Part shown: positions 8,009 to 14,919 of the stretch, in pieces | Layout of the letters: each line of letters begins with the position of its first letter | How positions within the stretch are numbered: position 1 is the first letter of the stretch | Source of the DNA: CAYVFC01 sp964450715 | GTDB taxonomy: Bacteria; Myxococcota_A; Polyangia; Polyangiales; JAFGIB01 | Length of the DNA: 55,006 nucleotides | Assembly (NCBI GenBank): GCA_964450715.1 | Contig: CAYVFC010000046.1 | Location: 1-55,006, forward strand | Direction: 5' to 3' | The notes under the pieces: model-generated | Told to the model about the DNA's origin: nothing | What the model saw: the letters and a program-made list of their open reading frames with translations, nothing else | The model's database searches: none | Program-made: the position numbers and the translations under genes

Positions 8009-9019
8009 ATGGCGGGGAAGCAGAGCAAATCACCTGGACGGAGCAAACGCCGGTTTCGATCGCTCGAACGCGATCCCGTCCCCTGGCTGCTCGGTCTCGA
8101 CGACGCGGCGGTGAACGCGCTGGTGCGGCGCGATCTGCTCGACGAAAAGATCGACGTGCGTCTGCTCTGGGGGCTGCGCGAGCCGCTGCGCCTGGTCGGC
8201 CGGCAGCAGCAGGACGGGCGCTGGCTCTACCCGACCCAAAAACCTTCTCCCTACAACTACGACCTCTACCAGACGCTCAACGCGCTCGGCGAGCTGGTGG
8301 GCAAGTACGGCTTTGACAGGCGCCACCCTGCCGTCGAGCAGGGGGCGGCCTACGTGTTCTGCTGCCAGGCGCCCGAGGGCGACTACCGCGGCATCTACGG
8401 CAAGCAGCCCTCGCACACGTATACCCCGATACTGATGGCGGTGCTGATCGAGGCCGGCTACCGGGATCACCCCTCCATCGAGCGGGCTTTCCAGTGGCTT
8501 CTGGATACGCGACAGGATGACGGCGGCTGGGCCATCCCGGCCCGCACCCGCGACCGGAACATCGTCAGGGACTGGGAAAAGGTGGCCCGCAGCGACCCCA
8601 TCGAGCCCGATCGCGGCCGGCCCTTCTCGCACCTGGTAACGGGTATGGTCTTGAGGGCTTTTGCGGCCCATCCCCGTTACCGAAGAACGCGAGCGGCCCG
8701 GGATGCGGCGCGTCTGCTCAAGGCGCGGTTTTTCAAACCGGATAAGTATCCAGACCGCCGCGCGCCCGAATACTGGACCAAGTTCACCTATCCCCTGCAG
8801 TTCACCGATCTGCTGACCTCGCTCGACTCGCTGGGGAAGATGGGCTTTGCCTCCGATGATCCAGAGGTGGCCCTCGCCATCGACTGGTTCGCGAAGCAGC
8901 AGAAAAAGGACGGCTCCTTCGAGCTGGTGATGCGAAGGGGAATCGGCGACAAGCGCCTCGCCTACTGGATAGGGCTGGCGCTCTGCCGCGCGCTTCGCCG
9001 GCTGGAGAAAAACGGGTAA
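8009..9019 (+). CDS. Alpha-alpha toroid (prenyltransferase/squalene-cyclase-like) protein
   Basis: A 336-residue protein with repeated helical pairs and two QW-like motifs: RQQQDGRWLYP near residue 70 and DTRQDDGGWAIP near 170. These are the signature of the terpenoid cyclase/prenyltransferase toroid fold. The DXDD acid motif of true cyclases is not visible, and there is no signal peptide, so it may be a non-enzymatic or unknown-substrate member. Such proteins are often annotated only as prenyltransferase-like. The start ATG lacks a strong ribosome-binding site. It stands between rsgA (divergent) and a DUF3795 gene. Confidence 0.6.
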   Translation: MAGKQSKSPGRSKRRFRSLERDPVPWLLGLDDAAVNALVRRDLLDEKIDVRLLWGLREPLRLVGRQQQDGRWLYPTQKPSPYNYDLYQTLNALGELVGKYGFDRRHPAVEQGAAYVFCCQAPEGDYRGIYGKQPSHTYTPILMAVLIEAGYRDHPSIERAFQWLLDTRQDDGGWAIPARTRDRNIVRDWEKVARSDPIEPDRGRPFSHLVTGMVLRAFAAHPRYRRTRAARDAARLLKARFFKPDKYPDRRAPEYWTKFTYPLQFTDLLTSLDSLGKMGFASDDPEVALAIDWFAKQQKKDGSFELVMRRGIGDKRLAYWIGLALCRALRRLEKNG

Positions 9020-9041
9020 AAAAAAAGGGTTACGATCCCCC

Positions 9042-9070
9042 TTGTCATTCCGAGCGAAGCGAGGAATCTC
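9042..9070. repeat. Single arm of the dispersed intergenic repeat
   Basis: One arm starting TTGTCATTCCGAGCGAAGC and ending GAATCTC, matching the arms at 1351-1416 and 3243-3312. No inverted partner lies next to it, so this is a half or decayed copy. Confidence 0.65.
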
Positions 9071-9088
9071 GAGCACCAGGAGGACCAG

Positions 9089-9439
9089 ATGAAGGAGATC
9101 ACAACCGACAGCAAGCTCGTCGCCTACTGCGGTCTTTACTGCGGGGCCTGCGGCGCCTATCGCAGGGGGCGCTGCCCGGGCTGCCACGAGAACGTCAAGG
9201 CCAAGTGGTGCAAGATACGAACCTGCTGCCTGGACAACGGCTATCTCAGCTGCGCCGACTGCAAGCAGTTCTCCGATCCCAGCCAGTGCGCCAAGTTCGA
9301 CAACTTTCTCGGCAAGATCTTCGCCATCATCTTCAACTCCAACCGTCGCGCCTGCATCCTCAAGATCCGCGAGCTGGGTGTCGAGGGCTATGCCGAGCAC
9401 ATGACCGGCCTGGGTCGGCAGTCGCTGCCCAGAAAGTAG
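9089..9439 (+). CDS. DUF3795 cysteine-rich protein
   Basis: A 116-residue protein with eleven cysteines in its first 70 residues (C14, C18, C21, C29, C32, C41, C46, C47, C55, C58, C67), beginning VAYCGLYCGACGAY, the hallmark of the DUF3795 family. It probably binds zinc or an iron-sulfur cluster; the function of the family is not known. The start ATG follows AGGAGG by seven bases. Common in anaerobes; no operon partner is evident. Confidence 0.85.
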   Translation: MKEITTDSKLVAYCGLYCGACGAYRRGRCPGCHENVKAKWCKIRTCCLDNGYLSCADCKQFSDPSQCAKFDNFLGKIFAIIFNSNRRACILKIRELGVEGYAEHMTGLGRQSLPRK

Positions 9440-9455
9440 TAGGTAGGTAAGAGTA

Positions 9456-9500
9456 GGTAAGAGGGGTAAGAGGGGTAAGAGGGGTAAGAGGGGTAAGAGG
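9456..9500. repeat. Nine-base tandem repeat, five copies
   Basis: GGTAAGAGG is repeated five times without a mismatch. It runs directly into the first copy of the GACGTTGCTACATTATTTAC element at 9501. The nine-base period could suggest coding, but it lies after a stop codon. Confidence 0.9.
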
Positions 9501-9594
9501 GACGTTGCTACATTATTTACAGTATTGACCGCCTCCCCATTAGTAGGTAAGAGGGACGTTGCTACATTATTTACAGTATTGACCGCCTCCCCAT
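9501..9594. repeat. Duplicated 40-base element starting GACGTTGCTACATTATTTAC
   Basis: Identical 40-base copies at 9501-9540 and 9555-9594, 54 bases apart, each preceded by GGTAAGAGG. The core recurs at 10483-10505 and, inverted, at 10717-10740 and 10794-10817. The rest of 9595-9742 shows no gene. Confidence 0.88.
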
Positions 9595-9742
9595 CCGAAC
9601 CAGCAAGCGCGGGATAGCGGCCGTCCGCCCAGTCGCGGTAACCGTATCAATGCCGTGTTACCATAACCCGCCAAATTCGCAGGCGTGGTCAAGCGGTCCT
9701 GGAGATCCGCAGCTACCGTTGGGGGAGTGAAGTGGAGGAGCG

Positions 9743-10018
9743 GTGCTGACGCAATGGGACAGGATCAAGGCCGTGCAGCGTATGCAGGACCACATCGAGG
9801 CGCACCTCGACCATAAGATCACCATGGCAGCGCCGGTCCGTGCCGCTCGCTACTCACAGTGGCACGCGGCCCGGTTGTTCAGGGAGGTCACGGGCAAGGC
9901 GCCTTTCGAGTACATCCGGCTGCTCCGTCTCTCGGCCGCTGCCGAGAAGCTTCGCGACACGGACCGCAAAGTCGTCGACGTGGCCTTCGACTTCGTGTTC
10001 GATTCCCCCCTTATATAG
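9743..10018 (+). pseudogene. Truncated AraC-family regulator
   Basis: A GTG start with a GGAGGAG ribosome-binding site opens the first HTH of an AraC-type DNA-binding domain (YSQWHAARLFREVTGKAPFEYIRLLRL). It stops at residue 91, just where the second HTH should begin after VAFDFVFDS. The second HTH and any effector domain are missing. The break lies next to the convergent VOC gene, in repeat-rich DNA, so deletion or rearrangement is likely. Probably non-functional as a normal AraC regulator. Confidence 0.75.
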
Positions 10019-10022
10019 CCCG

Positions 10023-10421
10023 TCATTCCCAGAAGTCCGAGGCTATCTCTATCAAATTCCCCTCGGGGTCGGCCACCATGGCCGAGCGCATCTTCCAGGG
10101 CTCGTCGCGCGGAGCGTAGATCGCCTTGGCCCCCTGCCCGGTGATGCGTTCGAACAGGGCATCGACGTTCTTCTTGGCGCCTACGTTGATGGCCAGCTCG
10201 AAGGTGCCGTTCAGCCCGCGCGGGTATCCGGGCTGCTGTCCCAGAAGCTCGGGCAGCTTGGCCCGCTCGTACATGGCGAACCGTATTCCCTCGTGCCGGA
10301 ACTCCGCGTAGGGGCCCTCGCCGTTCCAGTCGATCTCCACGTCGAGCACGTCGCGGTAGAAGGTCACCATCGCCTTCAGGTCGCCCACGAAAAGCCCGAC
10401 CATGTCGAATTTCGTTCCCAT
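10023..10421 (-). CDS. VOC-superfamily (glyoxalase-like) protein
   Basis: A 132-residue single-domain vicinal-oxygen-chelate protein with two beta-alpha-beta-beta-beta modules: FDMVGLFVGDLKAMVTFYRD at the start and MVADPEGNLIEI at the end. The C-terminal Glu of DPEGNLIEI is a usual metal ligand. The ArsI-type cysteine pair is not seen, so a C-As lyase role is not supported despite the nearby arsenic genes. The ATG at 10421 follows GGGAGGA. It is convergent with the truncated AraC gene, ending four bases from it. Confidence 0.82.
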   Translation of the reverse strand: MGTKFDMVGLFVGDLKAMVTFYRDVLDVEIDWNGEGPYAEFRHEGIRFAMYERAKLPELLGQQPGYPRGLNGTFELAINVGAKKNVDALFERITGQGAKAIYAPRDEPWKMRSAMVADPEGNLIEIASDFWE

Positions 10422-10452
10422 CGCTTCCTCCCAGCTCTCCCGAGTACCAGAG

Positions 10453-10505
10453 GACGGTCCCAGAGGGACGCGGTCCCAGAGGGACGTTGCTACATTATTT
10501 ACAGT
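10453..10505. repeat. Short hairpin repeats plus a copy of the dispersed core element
   Basis: GGTCCCAGAGGGACGC occurs twice in tandem; each holds the perfect hairpin GTCCC-AGA-GGGAC. The second runs straight into GACGTTGCTACATTATTTAC (10483 onward), the same core as at 9501 and 9555. Confidence 0.8.
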
Positions 10506-10590
10506 TTCGCCCTTAGTCGCTGTACAGATCGGATTATCTCCTCTGAAGTAGCTGCCCGATCAAGCGGGGTATGATAACCCGGCCCGGAGG
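10499..10590 (-). other. 3' end of an open frame entering the assembly gap
   Basis: Minus-strand frame whose visible end reads ATSEEIIRSVQRLRAKL before a TAA that lies inside the dispersed repeat. Upstream it meets the tandem repeat and the N gap, so the rest is not visible. It could be the end of a small gene (an antitoxin or transposase-like tail) or a chance frame. Confidence 0.25.
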
Positions 10591-10820
10591 NNNNNNNNNN
10601 NNNNNNNNNNNNNNNNNNNNNNNNNNNNNNNNNNNNNNNNNNNNNNNNNNNNNNNNNNNNNNNNNNNNNNNNNNNNNNNNNNNNNNNNNNGAAGGCGGAG
10701 AGCCGGTAAGTAAAAATGTAAATAATGTAGCAACGTCCCCGGTTCTTCTGATAACCCGGCCCGGAGGGAAGGCGGAGAGCCGGTAAGTAAAAATGTAAAT
10801 AATGTAGCAACGTCCCCGGT
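10574..10820. repeat. 77-base tandem repeat array interrupted by the gap
   Basis: GAAGGCGGAGAGCCGG begins at 10691 and again at 10768, a 77-base period. The end of a unit (ATAACCCGGCCCGGAGG) is at 10574-10590 on the left edge of the gap and at 10751-10767 on the right. Each unit carries the dispersed core in inverted orientation. At least two and a half copies are visible; the true number is hidden by the gap. Confidence 0.85.
10591..10690. other. Scaffold gap (100 N)
   Basis: Exactly 100 N, the usual placeholder for a gap of unknown length. Both edges are inside the 77-base repeat, which explains the assembly break. Missing sequence may be more repeats or an inserted element. Confidence 0.98.
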
Positions 10821-10903
10821 TCCCGTCCCCGGTTCCCGGTTCCGACGGCCGGACAAACGGCTGGCCGAGCGACCGGGCGAAAACCCGCGAGAGGAGCAAA
10901 GAA

Positions 10904-11965
10904 ATGACCAAGACCGAAGGCGTAGCCGGCAGGCTCTCCTTTCTGGATCGTTACCTCACGGTCTGGATCTTCCTGGCCATGGGCGTGGGCGTGGGCGCCG
11001 GGTACCTGTTGCCGGGCATCGTGCCGCTGCTCGACCGGATGAGCGTGGGCACCACCTCCATCCCCATCGCCATCGGGCTGATTCTCATGATGTATCCGCC
11101 GCTGGCCAAGGTGCGGTACGAGGAGATGGGGCCGGTCTTTGGCAACTTCCGAGTGTTGGGGCTTTCGCTGGTGCAGAACTGGATCGTGGGCCCCATCCTG
11201 ATGTTCGGTCTCGCCGTCCTGTTCCTGCGCGACGAGCCCGAGTATATGGTGGGCCTGATAATGATCGGCCTGGCGCGCTGCATCGCCATGGTCATCGTCT
11301 GGAACGACCTGGCCAAGGGAGACACCGAGTACTGCGCGGGCCTGGTCGCCTTCAACTCGATCTTCCAGGTCCTTCTCTACTCGGTCTATGCCTATGTCTT
11401 CATCACCGTGCTGCCGACCTGGTTCGGGCTTGAGGGCGTGGCGGTCGACATCACCATCGGGGAGATCGCCCAGAGCGTCTTCATCTACCTCGGTATCCCC
11501 TTCATCGCCGGCATGGTCACCCGCTTCACGCTGATCAAGATCAAGGATAAAGAGTGGTACCACAACCGGTTCATCCCTCGGATCAGCCCCCTGACTCTGA
11601 TCGCGCTTCTCTTCACCATAGTGGTCATGTTCTCGCTCAAGGGCGAGACCATCGTGCAGCTACCGCTCGACGTGGTGCGCATCGCCGTCCCGCTGCTCAT
11701 TTACTTCGTGCTGATGTTCTTCCTCTCCTTCTTCATGTCCAAGCAGGTGGGCGCCACCTACGGGCAATCCGTCACCCTCTCCTTCACCGCCGCTTCGAAC
11801 AACTTCGAGCTGGCCATCGCGGTAGCGGTGGCCACCTTTGGCATCCACCACGGCGGCGCCTTTGCCGCGGTCATCGGCCCCCTGGTCGAGGTGCCGGTGC
11901 TCATCGGCCTGGTCAACGTCGCCCTCTGGCTGGGGCGCAAGTACTACCCCGACCACCCGCGATAG
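10904..11965 (+). CDS. acr3: ACR3-family arsenite efflux transporter
   Basis: Ten-helix inner-membrane carrier that exports As(III) using the proton-motive force. The 353-residue protein shows the family motif GLARCIAMVIVWNDLAKGD with the essential Cys (C126), and the later AASNNFELAIAVAVATFG with the conserved Glu. The ATG at 10904 follows GAGGAG. No regulator adjoins it: the nearest arsR is 7 kb upstream, with unrelated genes and repeat-rich DNA between, so the arsenic genes appear split. Often called ArsB in older annotation, but the sequence is clearly of the ACR3 type. Confidence 0.95.
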   Translation: MTKTEGVAGRLSFLDRYLTVWIFLAMGVGVGAGYLLPGIVPLLDRMSVGTTSIPIAIGLILMMYPPLAKVRYEEMGPVFGNFRVLGLSLVQNWIVGPILMFGLAVLFLRDEPEYMVGLIMIGLARCIAMVIVWNDLAKGDTEYCAGLVAFNSIFQVLLYSVYAYVFITVLPTWFGLEGVAVDITIGEIAQSVFIYLGIPFIAGMVTRFTLIKIKDKEWYHNRFIPRISPLTLIALLFTIVVMFSLKGETIVQLPLDVVRIAVPLLIYFVLMFFLSFFMSKQVGATYGQSVTLSFTAASNNFELAIAVAVATFGIHHGGAFAAVIGPLVEVPVLIGLVNVALWLGRKYYPDHPR

Positions 11966-12100
11966 CTCAATCGATGCGACGGCAGAGGCAATAGACGAAA
12001 CCGGGCTCGAGCTCCTTCAGCGCAGAATGGACCGGCCCGTCGTCGCTCCGGTCTTTCAGAACCTCTGCCAGGCCGGATACCATGCCCGCGGAGAACAGCA

Positions 12101-12877
12101 ATGACCGACCCAGGCAATGAACCAGACCGAGGCCCTCGGCTCTACCGCGAGCTGGCGGATTGGTATCCCTTGCTGACCCCGGTCGCCGATTATGCCGAGG
12201 AGGCCGCTTTCTACCAGCGCCTCTTCGAGACCCACTGTCAGCGGCAGCCCCGGAACCTGCTCGATCTCGGCAGCGGCGGCGGTCACAACGCGGCCCACCT
12301 CAAGAAGACGCTGACCTGCACGCTGGTAGACCTCGCGCCCGAGATGCTCGCGATCAGTGGTCGCCTCAATCCGGAGTGCGAGCATCTCCGGGGCGACATG
12401 CGCTCCGTCAGGCTCGGGCGCGTATTCGACTGCGTCCTCGTCCACGACGCCGTGAGCCACATGGCCTCGCGAGCCGATCTCGCCTGCGCCGTAGCCACGG
12501 CCTTCCAGCACACCGCCCCGGGCGGGGTCGCTATGTTCCAGCCGGACTTCGTTGCCGAAACCTTCCAGGCGGGCACCGAGACGGGGGGCAGCGACGCCGG
12601 GTCTCGAGGCTTGCGCTACCTAGAGTGGCGCTGGGTCCCCGAATCGTCCCGGGAGACCTACGTGACCGACACGGCGTACGTCCTCCGTGACGAGAACGGC
12701 AAGGTCGAGATTGTCCACGACCGCCACACGATGGGGCTGTTCTCACGAGCCGTCTGGCTCGATCTGATCGCGGCTGCGGGCTTCGAACCGCGGGCAGTCC
12801 CCTTCGAGCACAGCTCGTACGGCGACGCCGGGCACGAGGTATTTCTCGGGCTGCGCCGCCGAGACGAGGGGGCGTGA
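12101..12877 (+). CDS. Class I SAM-dependent methyltransferase
   Basis: A 258-residue methyltransferase with motif I LLDLGSGGGHNAAHL (about 53-67), the acidic motif TLVDLAPEML and PGGVAMFQPDF. The N-terminal LYRELADWYPLLTP is typical of small-molecule methyltransferases with a bound tyrosine-rich lid. The ATG follows GCGGAG by eight bases. Substrate unknown. Its reading frame continues open after the stop into the HTH relic at 12878. Confidence 0.78.
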   Translation: MTDPGNEPDRGPRLYRELADWYPLLTPVADYAEEAAFYQRLFETHCQRQPRNLLDLGSGGGHNAAHLKKTLTCTLVDLAPEMLAISGRLNPECEHLRGDMRSVRLGRVFDCVLVHDAVSHMASRADLACAVATAFQHTAPGGVAMFQPDFVAETFQAGTETGGSDAGSRGLRYLEWRWVPESSRETYVTDTAYVLRDENGKVEIVHDRHTMGLFSRAVWLDLIAAAGFEPRAVPFEHSSYGDAGHEVFLGLRRRDEGA

Positions 12878-13309
12878 TCAGACTGGCTCCCTGAAATTGG
12901 CGCTGGGGGGAACTTCAGGTCGAGTTTCGCCGTAGGGCGCCCGAGAGCCCATAAACGGGGCGAAAACGAGCGCTTCGGCCACCGCGTCCGCCCCCGGATT
13001 TTGGAGCTCCTCGACCAGGCCGAGACCTGGCAGCGGATGCTCGACCGGGGCGAGGTTAACCAGAGGGACCTCGCCGCCCGCTTCGTCATCACCCCGGCCC
13101 GGGTCTCCCAGGTGCTCGCCCTGCTGCGCCTGCACCCCTCCATCATCGCCTTCCTCCGCGCCCATCCCCTGACCACCGAGCGCCGCCTGAGGCCGCTCCT
13201 GAGCCTCAACCACGCCGACCAGCTCCGGGCTGCCCCGGGCCTCGTCACCGGCTGGAATCGGTCCCTGGCGCCCTCGAGACGCCGCTCTCGGCGAGGCTCA
13301 CGCCGATGA
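12878..13309 (+). pseudogene. Remnant of an HTH protein of the kind found next to recombinases
   Basis: The frame directly after the methyltransferase stop has no good start codon but reads RPRILELLDQAETWQRML, then an HTH (NQRDLAARFVITPARVSQVL) and LRLHPSIIAFL...LTTERRLRPLL. This resembles the HTH-bearing proteins often encoded beside serine recombinases. The usual N-terminal part is absent and the C-terminus dissolves into an Arg/Ser-rich tail. A TTG at 13001 could start a shorter protein, but there is no ribosome-binding site. Best read as a decayed gene left by a past mobile element. Confidence 0.5.
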
Positions 13310-13381
13310 TTGCCCACCCTACGGCGCAGGGCGGCAAACGGATGTCCGCTTCCTTCGGGAAGCCCAAACAAGGAGAGATAA

Positions 13382-13813
13382 ATGCAGAAATTGGTAACAC
13401 GCGTAACGGAAAGGGTGTCCGAGACCTTCTCCGACGACGGGACGTCGTCGGTGGAATCCTCGACCACCCAGGTTCCACCTTCCCCCAGCACAGCGGCTCC
13501 GGCCGTCGAGCCCCGGCTGCAGGAGGCCAACCCGCCTGCAGCCCCGCAGTCCCCCGAAACCGCATCGGCACCGGATCCGTCTTCGCTCGCTGTCGCGTCG
13601 CCGGTAACCGAACCTCAGCTGCCGGCGACCACCGAGCCGACGGCGCCGCCCCCTTCGGCTCCGCCGGAGGAACCCCGGGCCGAGGGCTCGGGTAACCCGT
13701 CCGAGGTCGAACCGAGCGAGACGCCGGACGAGTCTGAAGACGGCGGGTTCGAGTTCCACTGCACCTGTTCTCCCCCTCCGTCGTACCGGCGGAACCGCCG
13801 GCGGCGTCGCTAG
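13382..13813 (+). CDS. Low-complexity Pro/Ser/Glu-rich small protein
   Basis: A 143-residue protein not recognised as any family. After a short N-terminal segment (VTRVTERVSETFSDDG), residues 25-120 are dominated by Pro, Ser, Ala, Thr and Glu and should be disordered. The end carries a short aromatic/Cys patch (FEFHCTCSPPPSY) and finishes RRNRRRRR. There is no signal peptide or membrane helix. An AAGGAGAG ribosome-binding site sits just before the ATG, and a perfect 18-bp hairpin follows the stop, which supports a real gene. It could be a nucleic-acid-binding or linker protein; that is a guess from composition. Confidence 0.5.
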   Translation: MQKLVTRVTERVSETFSDDGTSSVESSTTQVPPSPSTAAPAVEPRLQEANPPAAPQSPETASAPDPSSLAVASPVTEPQLPATTEPTAPPPSAPPEEPRAEGSGNPSEVEPSETPDESEDGGFEFHCTCSPPPSYRRNRRRRR

Positions 13814-13826
13814 CGCACATGCCTCC

Positions 13827-13865
13827 GTGCCCGCTCCGAGCCCGCCCCGGGCTCGGAGCGGGCAC
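13827..13865. terminator. Perfect 18-bp hairpin, terminator-like
   Basis: Arms 13827-13844 and 13848-13865 are exact inverse complements with a three-base loop. No T-run follows, so this is either an atypical terminator or an RNA processing or stability element. It lies between the Pro-rich gene and the HTH/zinc-finger gene. Confidence 0.6.
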
Positions 13866-13921
13866 ACCCCTTCCCGTACAGCATCCAGTAGACCTTCGTA
13901 TGACAAGAAGATAGGTGACCC

Positions 13922-14569
13922 ATGACCAACCCGAAGAACAAACCGCCCATCGCTACCCCCAGTCCTTCCGACACCATTCGGCTGGGACGCACCCAGGTTG
14001 CGAAGAAACTCGATACCAGCACTCGTTCCGTCGGCCGAATGCACGGCAAGGAGCTTCATCCCACATTCGAAAACGGTCAGTACTTCTATTCCCTGGCTGA
14101 AGTCGAGGCCGTTGCTGCAGCTCGACGCCAGGCGAACGAAGCTGCTCCGGAAACCGACGAAGTACGCCCGAACCACGACGGCCAACTCGCTTCTCGCGTC
14201 CTGCACGCGTTCACAACCGGCAAGACCCCGACCCAGGTGGTGATCGAACACTCCTTGCCACCGGGCGTGGTCAAGCAGCTTCACCTGGCCTGGATGGACC
14301 TCGAGAATTTCTTCGTGATCCGCGGTCCCGACCTCGCCCGTTTTCGAAAGCTGCTACCCCAAACAAAGACCGCAGCCGACCTCAACGCCGACCTCAAAAT
14401 GCTCACTGACGCCTACCACGAGCTCAAGCGTTTCGTGTATCCCTGCTGCGTCTGCGGCAAGCCTATCCAGGCCGAAGCCGCCAGGGTCTGGGCAGACCTG
14501 CTTCAAGGCGGAACTCTCGACCGGTGGGGCCACTCCGAGTGCATCCAGCGCCAAGACCGTCAGGGATAG
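13922..14569 (+). CDS. HTH plus zinc-finger-like protein of unknown function
   Basis: A 215-residue protein. Residues 20-62 (LGRTQVAKKLDTSTRSVGRM, then YFYSLAEVEAV) resemble a MerR/excisionase-type winged HTH. A middle segment (about 85-140) has a second HTH-like stretch (GKTPTQVVIEHSLPPGVVKQ). The C-terminus has C175-x2-C178 and H204-x2-C207, a possible zinc site. This suggests a DNA-binding protein from an accessory element. The start ATG follows AGGTGACC. No function can be assigned. Confidence 0.55.
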   Translation: MTNPKNKPPIATPSPSDTIRLGRTQVAKKLDTSTRSVGRMHGKELHPTFENGQYFYSLAEVEAVAAARRQANEAAPETDEVRPNHDGQLASRVLHAFTTGKTPTQVVIEHSLPPGVVKQLHLAWMDLENFFVIRGPDLARFRKLLPQTKTAADLNADLKMLTDAYHELKRFVYPCCVCGKPIQAEAARVWADLLQGGTLDRWGHSECIQRQDRQG

Positions 14570-14763
14570 ATAGCGGGTTGTGAAGTATAGCCGGTCATCT
14601 TCGGTATTCCAGCAGGCAACCGAGCTTGCTCTGTAGATATCGACGGCGAAAAATATCTTGCTTTCTCCGCGCGGCTAATCCGCTAACCGCTTCGGTTGCA
14701 TCGTAGCTCGCCGACCCCGTCCTCGATCGATTAATACGGGGCACCAGAACATCGACTCGAAAC

Positions 14764-14797
14764 GCGTCCATTTCTGTTGTCCCGGTCCATCGGAATT
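14764..14797. repeat. 34-base direct repeat, left copy
   Basis: Identical to 18154-18187 and in the same orientation, starting GCGTCCATTTCTGTTGTCCC. Similarity of roughly 75 % extends further, about 14705-14820 against 18095-18210. The pair encloses only the 1032-residue membrane protein gene. The surrounding 14570-14919 holds no other gene I can support. Confidence 0.9.
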
Positions 14798-14919
14798 CCG
14801 GCCCTCCGGGGCAACATGGGAGCGGTCGTTTTGAGGTTTGTTTCGACAGAGGATAGAATGACAACGAAAGCGACAAGGTATTCGGGGAAAGCTTTCCTTG
14901 AGAAGGAACCTGTTCAGCG

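Noticed and set aside
10023..10421. ArsI C-As lyase, because the VOC gene is near arsenic genes
   Set aside because: The cysteine pair expected for trivalent organoarsenical binding is absent.
9440..10820. CRISPR array, suggested by short repeats
   Set aside because: The repeats are tandem or dispersed without unique spacers of even length, and no cas genes are present.
13001..13309. Intact small HTH gene from a TTG start
   Set aside because: No ribosome-binding site, and recognisable similarity continues upstream of the TTG, so it is better read as a truncated relic.
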